The notes beneath the pieces were generated by a model, which did not search any database, was not told the DNA's origin, and worked only from the letters and a program-made list of their open reading frames with translations. Source: Anisus vortex (lineage: Eukaryota > Mollusca > Gastropoda > Planorbidae). Taken from it: a stretch of 64,000 bases of DNA. Within the stretch, counting starts at the first letter, position 1; each line of letters opens with the position of its first letter. A program made the position numbers and the translations under genes. The stretch covers positions 34,296,482-34,360,481 of the forward strand of contig OX421502.1 of the NCBI GenBank assembly GCA_949126835.1. Reading direction: 5' to 3'. Positions 21,752-33,906 of this stretch are shown piece by piece.

Positions 21752-22587
21752 GTAGGTGCGAATAGACTACCGGTGTTTGTGTATGTGTGTAATGTGCCAT
21801 TTACACGACAGTGCTATTAGCACGCTTCACGCTGAACCAAGCGAAAGTATATAGTATAAGCCATAGTCTATAGACCAGGGGTCGGCAACCTTTTGCTAAC
21901 AGTGTGTCAAACTAGGATTTCTAAATCATTCAGCGTGCCTACAGCCTGAAAGTTAACCTGCTCTATTATACTTTCCAAAAAATATGTTTATATAACAATT
22001 AATTTGCAAGACCAAGGCCAATAGCATAGGAAATTATTTGTAGTGAAAATCGTTGAAGCGTTTTATATTTAATTAATGTGCTTTTGATTATCATACTTTT
22101 TATTTGCATTTATATCAAATACATTATTGTATTACTAAGCGTTTACGTTAGACCTATATATTGTCTAAACATTATCATTTGTTAGTCAAGATGAGGATCT
22201 AACACCCGCCAATGTTATTTATATTTTCATCTCTTTTTTTGTTTTCACAATTTATATTTATACTAGTGGTTATGCCCGTCAAAATGACGGAGAAACGATT
22301 GATTACAATGTATTTTGTTAAGAGAGAAAGAAAAAATATGCAATAAAATATACAATTATATATATATATACAAGCTACATTGCCCGGCGTTGCCCGGGTG
22401 AAAAAAAAAAGGACTGTCTGGGGTGCAGATAACAAATTTATAAACTACACTGAATACTTTTAGGAAAGTAAATAAATATTGTAATAGGGTAAAAAAAATA
22501 GTCAAATATTTTTATTTAACAAAATCTATATTGCCTATAGATTTACAATGTCTTTTGTTTTAATTAATTGTCGAAAAAAAAAGTATA

Positions 22588-22660
22588 GTCTAACTGGAGA
22601 ATCGAACCCTTGTCGCCCGTATAGCAGTCCATTACGTTTACCACTGAGCTATCGAAGACA
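22588..22660 (-). other. tRNA-like segment, probably SINE-derived
   Basis: On the minus strand it has box-A-like TAGCTCAGTGGT and box-B-like GGTTCGATTC at tRNA spacing. The T stem and acceptor stem pair poorly, and no 3' context marks a functional tRNA. I read it as a tRNA pseudogene or SINE head inside the hAT element. Confidence 0.45.
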
Positions 22661-22861
22661 CATGTCCGATGTAAAAAATTATTAGACGGTATATTGGGCT
22701 AGGCCTAGATAGGTCAGTGACACACGTGTTTTCAAATTGACCAATGGGGATCCTCGCGGGGCTTAACACTGTCTTTTTATATATATAGATATATATATAT
22801 ATACACAATTAAAACTGGAATGAGAACGTTTCTTTTCGTTATTTAGTTTTTGTTCTTTTTA

Positions 22862-23225
22862 CTTGTTTCTGGTCGCCCTGACCCACTACTGTACCCATGG
22901 GCCTCAAAGACTGGCGTAGTGTGTAAACCGCCGATACATTCCCATTAAGAATACACCGGCGGGGACAGCCCCCGCAGCGGGTCCGAGATCCATTGCATTG
23001 CCGAGAAGACACGGGGCCTCGGTGGGGAGGAAGCAATGGACGTTGCATTCCCGTCTCGAGAACCAGCCGGTGCCTAGACGCCTGTACTTATAGTATAGGA
23101 TTTGCGCTACCGGGTGACAGTGCAGGTATACAGGCGAGCCATCACGATAATGATCCTTAGGGGAACCGCAGTGAACGGTCGCCGGCCTGCGGGAACCTTC
23201 CCTGTTACACGCCCCACCACGCCTA
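22862..23225. repeat. GC-rich block of unknown origin
   Basis: A sharply bounded GC-rich segment within very AT-rich sequence near the right end of the hAT element. A minus-strand open frame (22904-23341) covers much of it and extends past the element end, but it resembles no family that I know. It may be captured host or repeat DNA. Confidence 0.4.
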
Positions 23226-24589
23226 GGGCGTGCCACGTTTGGCACGCGTGCCTTAGGTTGCCGACCCCTGCTATAGACTATAATAAGATGAACCGCTTGT
23301 TCTATTTTTAGAGCTTGTATGTATTTCTTTTCCGTGCTCATCCAATAAGGCTGTCTGAAATTACTTCTACGTACCTCCTTGTTTCTTAAATTTTTCCGCA
23401 GTATAGAACTTTCGATTTTAATTTTAATTTTTCATTGAGAAAATCAAAGCGATTCAATAAAACGGAAGTGCAAAGTATTATACGAATCGGGAATTCCAAA
23501 AATCAGTCTTTCGAGTCATCATATAGCAGAAATACTGAAGCAAGCGGTCCATGAGTATTATAGTTTAATATAATTATAGTCTATGTATAAATCACTGCAT
23601 TGTCGGCATTGTGGGCTTTCACTTGACTTTCATTTATCTATAAAATTAGATTTCCTAAACACTGACCTGTAAATACATTTCAAGTGACTTTGACTTCCTT
23701 GTTATCGTGTGCATTTGTTTCTAATTATAGGTGGTTTATAGGGCGTTTGCAATCACGTGACAAAAAGCACGTGATTTTTGTTTACTTTGAGTAATGGTGT
23801 ACAAGTAACAATGGCCGCTGTATAAATAAAGTTTCATATAGGCTCGAGCATTTTTTTAAATGATGTGTTGTTTTTAAAGTCTTATTAAGATTTAAGCTGT
23901 ATTATGTCTGTTAAATAAAATAGGCTATTTTATTATTATCATAGACATAGATCATAGACGATGTGAGCCTATTAGTGACTTGACTAGATAGCCTATTCAT
24001 CAACACTATCACTTGAAATCGTAGCTGCCCTACTTAGCCATTAGCCGAGTCTACGAAACATCAAAAGTGTAGGCGTATAAAGTGAAATTGAAAGTGTAAA
24101 TAGGTCTAGCCGGCCGTAGCCTAATCACATTAATCAATTAATCTACAGTACTACTATTTACCTCCTTATTTTTGAGTAGGATAGCCAATATTCATATGTG
24201 AATTTGGCATGATAAGAATCTTCACCATGTGCCATATTTGTTCCAAAATTTACAAATGACGTCACTAAAAAACTTAAGTTCCGCCCATTGAGAACGCAGT
24301 ATTTCTACAACACGCTAATATGGATAAGTGAATAGTGTAAATAGTGTAAGCAATTCTTGCCTCAAATTGCGCATACAAATCAAAAATGGAGGCGCTATCC
24401 GTAACTTTTTATAGATCAGTGGCAATATCCTCATATCGATATGACGTTTTGCAGGTGAACAATAGTAAACAAATCATGACCCACTTAGCCTATATTTAAT
24501 CCTTTTGTTAAAAACAAGAACCGGATAAAAAGATTCAAAACACGAGGCAACGGAGTCCAAACACGTGGCAAATATGAATTCTGCCTACA

Positions 24590-24856
24590 CGAGTCGCCAA
24601 TTAATGACGTCACGTCCGTTTGTTGCCGGAAAGTTGGATATATCTTAAAATGGCTACGAGATCTGGATTTCTCCCTCCGATAAACACACACACACACAAA
24701 CATTTAAGTCTTGCTAATAGTAAAATAATAATCACTTGAAATTTATGTTTACTAGTTTGTATAAAAGATTTTATTAGCTTTCAGGTACTGAATAGGCCGA
24801 CACAGATTAAACTAGTGTGTGTGTTTGACATGAAAATCTATTCACTTGGATTTTCA
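24590..24856. mobile_element. Relic of the right end of the 12468-17380 element
   Basis: Shares ordered words with 17150-17376: GACGTCACG, ATGGCTACGAGAT, AACACACA, CACTTGAAATTTATG versus TACTTGAAATTTGAG, and TTCACTTGG near the end. The terminal TTAA is not preserved and no matching left end is evident. A diverged fragment of the same family. Confidence 0.55.
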
Positions 24857-25226
24857 AATCTAAAATCTTAAACCAAAATAATTTTATCCTTATGTCTGCA
24901 TCTTCCTATTCCCAAAGCTATTTTAAGAGAGTTGAATTTTTTTTTAATGTATAAACTTACATTTGTGTTGCGTCATTAACATCTTTTCATGGATTTATAA
25001 ATATGGAACTTTTTCAAATTGAAATCTGAAAGGAAAATCCATTTTTCATTTTTCTTTATAAAAAATAAAATTCATTTTTTTCTAGGGATAAAAAAACCCA
25101 ATAAAATATTTTTTGCAAAAGGAAAGAAGAAGATGAGAAAAAAAAAACTTAAGGTCTATGAAATTCAATTATTTGGCTAAAGAAAATTACGAATCTTGAT
25201 ATTATTATTTTTTCTTGTGTTAACAG

Positions 25227-25298
25227 CCCTTGAAGGAAATAGATCGGGAGTTCTTCCCCTTGGCTTCATTATGTCCCTTGGCTGTTTGTCTCGTGGAG
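25227..25298 (+). CDS. Candidate small exon 5 of the protocadherin-like gene
   Basis: A good acceptor (TTTTTTCTTGTGTTAACAG) is followed in phase 0 by PLKEIDRE, exactly the L-x-x-x-D-R-E motif that EC3 lacks between exon 4 and exon 6. The donor is unclear. AG|GTGGTG at 25299 keeps phase and gives 24 codons, but adds 16 unusual residues (FFPLASLCPLAV and on) before the YDAGQ of the next exon. An error in the nearby G-rich run, or a weak donor closer to DRE, would give a more normal repeat. The acceptor and motif are strong; the 3' edge is uncertain. Confidence 0.5.
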
Positions 25299-25679
25299 GT
25301 GGTGGTGGGGTGGGGGGGGGGTGAAGAATTCCGCGAGATGGCGGTTGTGTGTAGTTGTTGTTGGAAGTGACGGGGTTGGGTGGAGGGGGGGGGTGGAGGC
25401 TACGTGGCCTGGAAATAGAGCCCTAACCGAAAGTGTTTATGTGACGTTGTTCTTGTGTTTAGGTGGGACATGCGGCGCATCTAAGGAACACGGCGCCTGG
25501 GTGGTACGAACTAGGCTCCTATATAGAATGTTAGTTTTTCATGTGTTAATAAGCTAAAGTAGGCCAACGTAGAGTAGTCAACTTAGTGAGTGTCAACCTA
25601 CGTGCCAACCAAACTTTGGCGCCCTCCACCGCTCCCCTCTAGTTGCGCTAACGATTGGGACCTAAACCATATGTCACTG

Positions 25680-25935
25680 TGTGCACATGGGTCGGCCGGC
25701 AGCTTGTTCGTTCGGCTGGCTATACCCGAAGGTCCCGGGTTTGAATCCAGCTGAAGATTCACCCCCCTCCCGCCCCGCCCTTCCACGCGAGTCATCCCAT
25801 CATTGACACTAATTGGGGAAAAGTGAAAGCGGTTTGGCTGTGTGCTAGCCACACAATCCCCTAGTGCACTGTGGAAGCTTCTGAACGCTTGTTCTCAGAC
25901 CCTTGAGCACCAAATCGGTCCAAAGCAGATACTTT
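25680..25935 (+). mobile_element. tRNA-derived SINE, family A
   Basis: Head GGGTCGGCCGGCAG, box-B-like GGGTTTGAATCCAGC, body words GCTAGCCACACAATC and the ending AAATCGGTCCAAAGCAGATA. More diverged than the 18993 copy. Confidence 0.7.
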
Positions 25936-26119
25936 TCTATCTATCAATCACTCTTTTTATATTATAATTTATTTTTCCATCCATATATTATCTGTCTGTC
26001 TATCCGCCCGTCTGTGGTTCTAAATATCTATTTAAAAGGTCGATGTAGCTCTGTATATTTTCTGCCTAGGTAAGTGTCTGTCTAGGCATATCTTTTAATG
26101 TGTTCCATCACGTTCCCAG

Positions 26120-26326
26120 TATGATGCCGGACAGACGTTTGAAGCCGTGGTGGAGGCCCGAGACAGGGGCGATGTCCCGAGGATAGCCGAGGCCCGGCTG
26201 ACCCTGACTGTGGTCAACGTGGGGAACAACGCCCCGCGCCTCAAGGTCCAGCTGCAGAAGACCATCGAGAATATGGTGTACATCTCAGAGGGCGCCAAGA
26301 ATAACACCTTCGTGGGTAAACTTGAG
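26120..26326 (+). CDS. Protocadherin-like gene, exon 6: end of EC3, start of EC4
   Basis: Acceptor CGTTCCCAG; donor GTAAGG; 207 bases, phase 0 at both ends. It reads YDAGQTFEAVVEARDRG, the second half of EC3, then LTLTVVNVGNNAPRL. This is the EC3-EC4 linker, in which the usual DxNDN calcium motif is changed to N-V-G-N-N. EC4 begins with VYISEGAKNNTFVGKLE. The degenerate linker suggests a more flexible, calcium-poor joint here. Confidence 0.88.
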
Positions 26327-26539
26327 GTAAGGCGCACTGTGATAAACCATATTACTACATTGACATATAGGCCTACAGATTGTCGAACATCTATCTATCT
26401 ACTGTCTTACTTATATGTTAGGTCGGTTATTTTGTTTTGGTTGTTTGATTTGTTCCATGTTAGTAAAGTTTTGAATCATTATTTAGTTTTTTATCTCTTA
26501 GCCTATAGAATGTATCCGTGTTCTGTTGTATGTTAAATG

Positions 26540-27100
<561 letters not shown>

Positions 27101-27675
27101 GTATCTATCTGTTTATCTACGTATCTATTGATCTATCTCTCTTTAATAAACGACTCTACGGCGACTTCTCTATTCAAATTGAGTCTAACACCAAAAATAT
27201 AAAAATAACAACAAAAACCAAAAATCAAATGAACATGTGTGCGTGTACTCGTCGCTTTCTCTAAATATTCCAGAAAAAACGGAAGTGGAAGAAAAATGTG
27301 CGCATGCGCAAGTGACACCATCCTTTTAAGACGCCATTATTGATTTCCTCGTTTGTAAAAAAACAACAACAAACAAACATGAAAGTTAATAATGTAAATG
27401 AAATAAAAGCTTTTTATGCCAATCATAATATTTTTCAATAAATACTTACTTATGCATTCATGAATTACCCGCCACAAATTGACACAATCAAATCGGGTTT
27501 ACGCCAAATAAGGCTTTACCGTGTTTCCTAGAATAGTTTCAAACTCTAAAATATTTTTCCCAACTAAATTGACGCTACGTCCTTTCTTTGAAATAAATTT
27601 CATTTAGATCTAGTTCAAAAAATATATTTTTGTTGTTAGATTTTTTAAATAGATTTAAACATAAACTGTTGCTGT

Positions 27676-27865
27676 ATGCAACGTAAAATTCAAAATACTG
27701 AACTAAAACAAGTTGATAAATTCAAATATTTGTGGACCCTTATTACATCAGATGGGCGCTGTGAGAAAGGCTGGAATAGCACAAGCTAAGAGTGCTTTCG
27801 TGAAAATGAAAAACATATTAATAAACAAATCTGTAGCGATGGAGACAAGAAAAAAAAAGTAGTTT
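27676..27865 (+). pseudogene. LINE reverse transcriptase fragment, frameshifted
   Basis: One frame reads LKQVDKFKYLWTLITSDGRC and a second frame continues AGIAQAKSAFVKMKNILINK then METRK. This is the conserved stretch after the catalytic core of LINE reverse transcriptases (V-x-x-F-K-Y-L-G-x-x-I-x-x-D-G-x-C ... I-x-x-A-K-x-A-F). A frame change near 27770 and the loss of both ends mark it as a dead 5'-truncated or internally deleted copy. Confidence 0.72.
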
Positions 27866-27996
27866 GGCACCTTATGATGTTCAAACAGAAAATATAACAA
27901 AAAATTTCGTCTGCTTTCTATTTCGTCTTCATTGAAATCTTTCTTTCTTAGTTGTTTTTTTTTAAACTGGAGTATTTACTTAAAGGATTTCGTAAC

Positions 27997-28084
27997 ACTT
28001 CGGCATCAATACTTCGGCATCAATACTTCGGCATCAATACTTCGGCATCAATACTTCGGCATCAATACTTCGGCATCAATACTT
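27997..28084. repeat. 14-bp minisatellite, about 6 copies
   Basis: ACTTCGGCATCAAT repeated head to tail without mismatches. Confidence 0.97.
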
Positions 28085-28284
28085 GTTTTACATCGAGATT
28101 CTACCACCGTTAACCTACTAACTAAACCTGAATTCATTTTTTTCCAGAGACTATTCATTTTTTTCATTTTTTATTTCTTGGTAATTATTTTTTTGTAAAA
28201 TCTTAAGTCTTTGTTATTCAGAAGTTATTCTAAGACCTTCGATTTTGTTCTTTGTGCACTTTTGGATCTCGTTAAGAGTTAGAT

Positions 28285-28849
28285 CTAGGGTGGGCAACTA
28301 TTTTGTGCAGTAGGGCCACCATTGACAATGAACACTATTTTATTTTGCTACATAGTACATAAGTACAATAAGGGCATACAATAAAGACATAACAAGAAAA
28401 CTATAGCGCTGGTAAATAATATATTGAACAACAATAGCAATACAAATATTAGTAACAGTATAAAGATATCGGCGAGCTGCATATATAGTATATCCACTTT
28501 GATTGCAGCCACCTATCACAATAATTGTTATAGGTTATTAAACATTGCAATTTTATTTCACTTTAACATTATATTTGACAGTATGGACACAAAACTTTTT
28601 GCGTATTTATTAACAATATTGTTTAATGCATTATATAGCAATGGTTTCAATTTAGACAGAAACCTACTGCATTGTTACAACAATTTTTGAGATGTATGTA
28701 AATGTTTGCATTTTATTTTTACAATATTCATTAAATATAGAGCAAGTTTACTTAATAAAGAAAGGCGTAAAAAATATTGTTAATTCTAAAAGCCCTCAAG
28801 GGCCGCACAATATCAGTTGCCTGGTCGGGATGCATTTTGCCCACCTCTG
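28285..28849. mobile_element. hAT-like element with GGTGGGCAA ends
   Basis: Left end CTAGGGTGGGCAACTA, right end TTTTGCCCACCTCTG, inverse complements over GGTGGGCAA. Inside each end a GGGCC(A/G)C word follows at similar spacing. The interior is AT-rich and non-coding. The flanks do not give a clear 8-bp duplication, so the superfamily is tentative. Confidence 0.5.
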
Positions 28850-29244
28850 AGTGAAAATGTAATTATTTTTGGTGCAAGTTATATGTTTGAAAAGATGTTC
28901 TTTTAAAAGGGAGACAAAGCTTGGATGTCTAGTTACGACATCATGCGCGGATAACCAATCAAACTCCAGGTCTGCTACACCTGTCCATTACACTACTGGA
29001 TAATTGCACTTTTCATTTCCTTTGTTCACCTTTAATAAGAACTCTATCGGATGTCTTCAATATTAAAAGTTCATTGCCTTTCATTATTAAAGACGGAATT
29101 TATGTAATCAAGTTAAATTTCCATTTGTTTGGATCAATAAAGTATTCTTATCTTATCTTAATATATTCTTATCTTATCTTATTAAACTATTGTTCCGTTT
29201 GATCCTTATTCTCGCAATATCTTATATTTCTTCTTTCTTTCAAG

Positions 29245-29550
29245 GCCAAGGATAACGACCCTGGTGACAGCGGCGTCGTCACGTGCCGGTCAGGGAACCC
29301 CAATTTCAGGACCGACCCGCTGGGGGGCTCGGATTTCGCCATCATCATGAACGGGTCGCTGGACAGGGAGCAGGCGGAGGAATTCGAGGTTCGGCTCATC
29401 TGCAGCGACGCCGGCTCCCCGCCCAAGACGTCGTCCATAGCCTTCAAGGTCTTCGTGACGGACCTGAACGACAACGCTCCTGTCTTCAGCCAGTCCGTGT
29501 ACGTCGTGAACATAACTGAGGAGAACGTCGTGGGGAAACCGATTCTGAAG
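29245..29550 (+). CDS. Protocadherin-like gene, exon 7: rest of EC4, start of EC5
   Basis: Acceptor TTTCAAG; donor GTATGT; 306 bases, phase 0 at both ends. It reads AKDNDPGDSGVVTC, GSLDREQAEEFEVRLICSDA and FVTDLNDNAPVFSQSVYVV, then ITEENVVGKPILK. All core EC motifs are present: D-x-D-x-G-x-x-G, LDRE, D-x-G-x-P and DxNDN. Two cysteines in EC4 (in VTCRSG and LICSDA) could pair. It is clearly GC-richer than the surrounding introns, as the other exons are. Confidence 0.92.
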
Positions 29551-30213
29551 GTATGTGTTCAAAGCACCAACTTAGAAAAACTTGTGTTTGTTATATTTGA
29601 ATAAGTTAACCAGTAATAGGGACACTCGGTCTTCAAAGCTGCCTCCCCCACCCTCTCCCTAACGACTTCATTTGACGCAGCTTCCACCAAAAACAGCATG
29701 TTATGTTTGCCCAATGTTCGCCCAATAATTCTCAAAAATTTAAATCTTAGCCGAATGTTGGGCCTATATTGAGTCAATATATTGTGATGTTATAATGTTC
29801 TGTAATCTTTTTAAAAACAGTCTATACATAAAACACTAAACACTAAAATAAATGCATTGTGTATTTGAAGCAGGGGCGAAGCCAAGGGGGGAGGCTGGGG
29901 CGCCTGAGGAGGCTAAGACCCTTAATATGAATACATATTGCGTATTACCTATAGTGTCCTATAGTCATATAACCTAAATAAGCATTGGATAGGGAGCCCC
30001 TTTTAGATTCTAGATATTTTTGTTCAATTTCTTTACTAATTTTTGTGACCGAGAGTGCGCCTAAAATCTCATTATCCAGAATTAAGACCTGCAGTACTAA
30101 TATTATAAATTGCAGTCCAGGTCTCTTTCCCTAGACCGCCGCGCAAATCGTGGCAGGTAAAATGACTCTTATTATCTCACGTTTCTCACATGTCGACATT
30201 TTCACGTTCACAG

Positions 30214-30435
30214 CTGACTGCAGACGACCCGGACTCCGGGGTGAACAAGATTTTCACCTTTACACTTTTCCCCAAGGAGAACAGTGTCTTCTCCATAGAT
30301 CGCGACAGTGGGATACTGAAAGCTCGCACGACGTTCGATCACGAGGTGGAGAAGAAGCTCAACGTCATTGTTCTGGCGACGGACGAGGGTCGGCCGTCTC
30401 TTGTTTCTACTGCTACAGTCGTGGTGAACATCTTG
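30214..30435 (+). CDS. Protocadherin-like gene, exon 8: EC5
   Basis: Acceptor GTTCACAG; donor GTAAGT; 222 bases, phase 0 at both ends. It reads LTADDPDSGVNKIFTF, NSVFSIDRDSGILKAR, then FDHEVEKKLNVIVLATDEG and STATVVVNIL. LDRE is replaced by FDHE, a common variation. The last residue joins directly to DINDN at the start of exon 9, so the exon boundary falls just before the calcium linker. Confidence 0.92.
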
Positions 30436-30489
30436 GTAAGTCTGCGCTGATTTATGATTGATAAAAAAAAAATACCGTGCGAGCCTTCC

Positions 30490-30975
30490 AATTTACAACA
30501 AATCTACAATTTCAATATACAACAATACTACAATACCAATAGACAACAAATCTACAATCCCAATAAGCAGCAAATATACAATTACAATTTACAACAAATC
30601 TATAATCCGTAAATATACAACAAATCTATAATCCGTAAGTAAACAACAAATCTATAATCCGTAAATATACAACAAATCTATAATCCGTATATATACAACA
30701 AATATACAAACCTAAATATACAACAAATCTATAATCCGTATATATACAACAAATATACAAACCTAAATATACAACAAATCTATAATCCGTATATATAAAC
30801 AACAAATCTACAAACCTAAATATACAACAAATCTATAAACCGTAAATATTCAACAACAAATCTACAATCCCTAAATGTACAACAAATCTACAATCCCTAA
30901 ATATACAATAAATGTACAACCCTTAATATACAACAAATCTACAATTCTAAATATACAACAATGCTAAGAACCCCC
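30490..30975. repeat. AT-rich minisatellite in intron 8
   Basis: Degenerate units of about 24-28 bases built on TACAACAAATCTATAATCC and TACAACAAATCTACAA, around 20 copies. Confidence 0.88.
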
Positions 30976-32520
30976 AACGTTTACTTTGTCCTGACCAAAC
31001 CAACTACTTGAAATCATTGACAGAATAAATATTTTATAACTTTCCATTTACTTGTCTTTTCCCCAATCCCCCCAGTCAGCTCTATGGCCCCCACCCCCAC
31101 GCCCCATCCCCATACATATCCCCGTGTCTTCCGCGCCCCGTACTCCAAAAACTATACTTTTTCATAAACATTCATCATGAAAATCCTGTCCCTGGGGGCG
31201 CATCTCATGCATCGAATCCCTCTGTTGTTCCCCAAGCTCCTCCCACCCCCACCCCACACCACCCCTCGGCCATGTATTTTTAATACGCCCCTGAGACAAG
31301 ATTCTTTAGAGTGTCTTATTTTTTATTTTTGTTTACAAAAGAAATGAGAAAAAAAAATTAAAGATAAACTTGGTTCCTATCAATAATTTAAAGTTAATTT
31401 ATTTGCCTGCCAAAATATTTATTACAAGCCAGAACATTTCTAAGACTAGACTCTATAGCTTTCAGATTTGCTTGAGAAAAAAACTTTTAGAGATAATAAA
31501 AAAAACAACGATAAACAACAGAAAACCAGCAACTTATTTAATGGCTGTGATATTAATATTGATATATTATTGGTATTGCAAAATTGAACAAACACAAAAA
31601 TAACTACATCCCAGATTGATACGGGAATAAAAACCCATGAGCTATCATATGACAAGTCGTGGAGAGATTTTAATGAAAAACATTTTTGATAACAAAAAAT
31701 AGAACCTGGTTAAAAGTATTTTTTTTATTATTAATATCGCAAAAACGAAAAGAAAGAAAAAAAAAGAACACATAAAGCTAATAGACCTTAACACAAAAAA
31801 AAAACTATCTTTTACATACAAAACCTAGATCTTCACATAAAGAAAATCACTTTAGAAATTGTATCATTAGACCAAGATAAAAAAAAGTAGGCATCTAAAT
31901 CTGGCATTACGGTCTTAAAAATCAGATCTATAAAGTATAAAGTAAGGTTATGTTGACCTTTTTCGTTACATGTCGTTAAATACAAAATTAGACTATGATG
32001 ATCGTCATCATAAGGTGCCGGTTGGCGTAGGCGATCATGTCTTTCCACTTAGCTATTCTTCTAGAAAACTCTAGAATTTCTGTTTGTTTTTGCCATGCCA
32101 TGCAATTCCGTTGACTTGTCATGCATATGATAAAAAAACAAAAACGAAGTTACAGAATTTCTAAATCCTTAAAAGCGTGGATCCAATATAAGCAATTACG
32201 CACTATCGGAAATATAATGTTATTTTTGTGTGTGCAGGCAGGGCTTAGAGTCTGGGCAAATCGGATTGGGCATATCCAAGAATACTGTTTTATTATTTTA
32301 ACACTTTTTTGTTATTCGGTTGGCTGTTTAGATTAATTCAGTATCTACTATCATTTGTCTATTAAAAAAAAATACCTTCAAATGGCTGAATAAAGGCTAT
32401 CTTTGTAAAAAAAAATTATAGCGTTGATGAGTTTGAACTTTTAAAAAACAATATTGTAACGAGCTTGATGAGGGAGATCACTCCCTTAAAAGTGATGATA
32501 TTAAAACTGTACTGTGTAGT
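30976..32520. other. Intron 8, no gene seen
   Basis: AT-rich. A possible MITE end (AATACGCCCCTG, compare 34284) lies at about 31283-31294 without a partner. Nothing else recognised. Confidence 0.5.
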
Positions 32521-32735
32521 TAGATCTCATGTGTTTAAATGTCATGTGTTTAAGTGTCATGAATTTAAACGACATGTGTTTAGATGACATATTATATTTA
32601 GATGGCATGTACTTAAATGTCGCGTGCTCAGGTGTCATGTGTTTTGATGTTATGTGCTTGGATTGTATATGTCTGGATGCCATGCATTTAAATGCCATGT
32701 GTTTGGACGTCTTGTGTTTAGATGTCATGTGGCCA
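32521..32735. repeat. 15-bp degenerate minisatellite
   Basis: About 14 copies of an ATGTGTTTAGATGTC-like unit; the open frames on both strands (MCLNV- and KHMTS-type repeats) follow from its period. Confidence 0.88.
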
Positions 32736-32790
32736 TGTGTGAAATTAAAGAAAAAGAAAAAATTGACATTGACATTTTTTCATTTGCCAG

Positions 32791-33906
32791 GACATCAATG
32801 ACAACTACCCGGAGATCATCACCCGGGAGCTCCACGTTCCGGAAGGAGGCGGCAAGATGAAGCTTGTGGGGAAGCTGGAAGGCACGGACAAAGACTCCGG
32901 AATCAACGCGGAGCTGATCTTCTCCATGCCACCAGCGGACGACAAGACCGACAAGATCTTCAAGGTGAACCCGGACGGGAGAATCTACGCCATCCCGGAG
33001 CTCGACAGGGAGACGCAGGACCGTTACACCCTGTTCCTGGAGGTCAGAGACAAAGGCCTGGAGCCCAAGTCAAGGTCGGGGACGGTCACAGTGGTCGTCG
33101 ACGATGTGAACGACAACGCGCCGTTCTTCCATTTCCCGACCCAGAAAAACCAGACGGTATCCTTTCTCTGGTCCCTGCCGACCCACCGGGAGATCACGCG
33201 CATGAACGCGACAGACGATGACCTCGGGGAGAACCGGACGATCTCGTACTACATCACTTCCGGTAACAAGGCTGAGCTGTTCGGTCTGGACGAACAGACT
33301 GGAGTGCTTTACCTGCAGCGGAGGGTTAAATCTTCCGACGACCAGATCCACAAACTGCTCATCGCTGCGCATGACAGGGGCGTGGTTTCTTTGGAGAGCC
33401 AGTCCTTCTTGGAGGTGGTGATTGACGTGACCAACGCCACGTTCGCCGCCTTCGAGGACAAGGCGGTGGAAGAGAAGTACATCTTGATTGCCGGGGTCGT
33501 CGCCGGGGCCACCCTGCTCTTCTCCATCGTCATCCTGGTCATCATCTTCCTCATCCGCCGGGGAAACTACCGGCGCCCGTCGCCACCGCCGGAAAAGCAC
33601 CCGGAGTGGCACGTCGTGAAGACGGGCATACAGGAGGAGTGCGGTAAAGGTGAGGTCGAAAAGGTGGCCTGGAGGGGCTCGGACATCGACCTGGACATCA
33701 AAGGTCACGACAGCATGGACAGGGGCGTCGGCGGGGGCTACTCTCCGGAGTCCCAGCCCGATGTGACGAAGACGGGTAGCGAGAGCACCTTCAAAAAGCC
33801 ACTGGCCAACAGCGGGTCACCCTGGCACGACGATGGTCTAGGCCACGGACAGGTGTCCATAACCCTTGACCCATACCGGAAACAGGATTTCTACACGTTT
33901 TGTAAA
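32791..33906 (+). CDS. Protocadherin-like gene, exon 9: EC6, EC7, membrane helix, cytoplasmic tail
   Basis: Acceptor TTTGCCAG, phase 0. It starts with the EC5-EC6 linker DINDNYPEI. EC6 has TDKDSGINAE, ELDRETQDRYTLFLEVRDKG and ends DVNDNAP. EC7 has NATDDDLGENRTISYYI, GVLYLQRRV and AAHDRG and ends in DVTNAT without calcium ligands, as membrane-proximal repeats often do. A hydrophobic helix (ILIAGVVAGATLLFSIVIL and on) is followed by RRGNYRR, a stop-transfer signal. The tail has a proline patch (RPSPPPEKHPEW) and acidic and glycine-rich parts, but I see no catenin-binding or CM1/CM2 motif. At 33906 the sequence TGTAAA|GTAAGT is a near-perfect donor. If unspliced, the frame adds VSN and stops at 33918. 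Confidence 0.93.

Larger units (their letters stand above)
21876..23270. mobile_element. hAT-type element, 1.4 kb, with perfect 8-bp target duplication
   Basis: The ends CAGGGGTCGGCAACCT and AGGTTGCCGACCCCTG are exact inverse complements (16 bp). The flanks are CTATAGAC on both sides, a perfect 8-bp duplication, the hallmark of hAT transposition. The interior is non-coding as far as I can see. It includes a tRNA-like stretch (22588-22660), a repeated GTTGCCCGG word near 22385 and a GC-rich block (22862-23225). It is a composite non-autonomous element. Confidence 0.85.

Noticed and set aside
22588..22660. Functional tRNA gene on minus
   Set aside because: Box A and B are present but the acceptor and T stems do not pair well, and it lies inside a transposon.
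29873..29960. Possible hAT end CAGGGGCGAAGCCAAGG
   Set aside because: Resembles hAT tips, but no partner end or target duplication was found nearby.
33070..33708. 212-residue minus frame across exon 9
   Set aside because: Antisense shadow of a GC-rich cadherin exon whose plus frame has full domain support.
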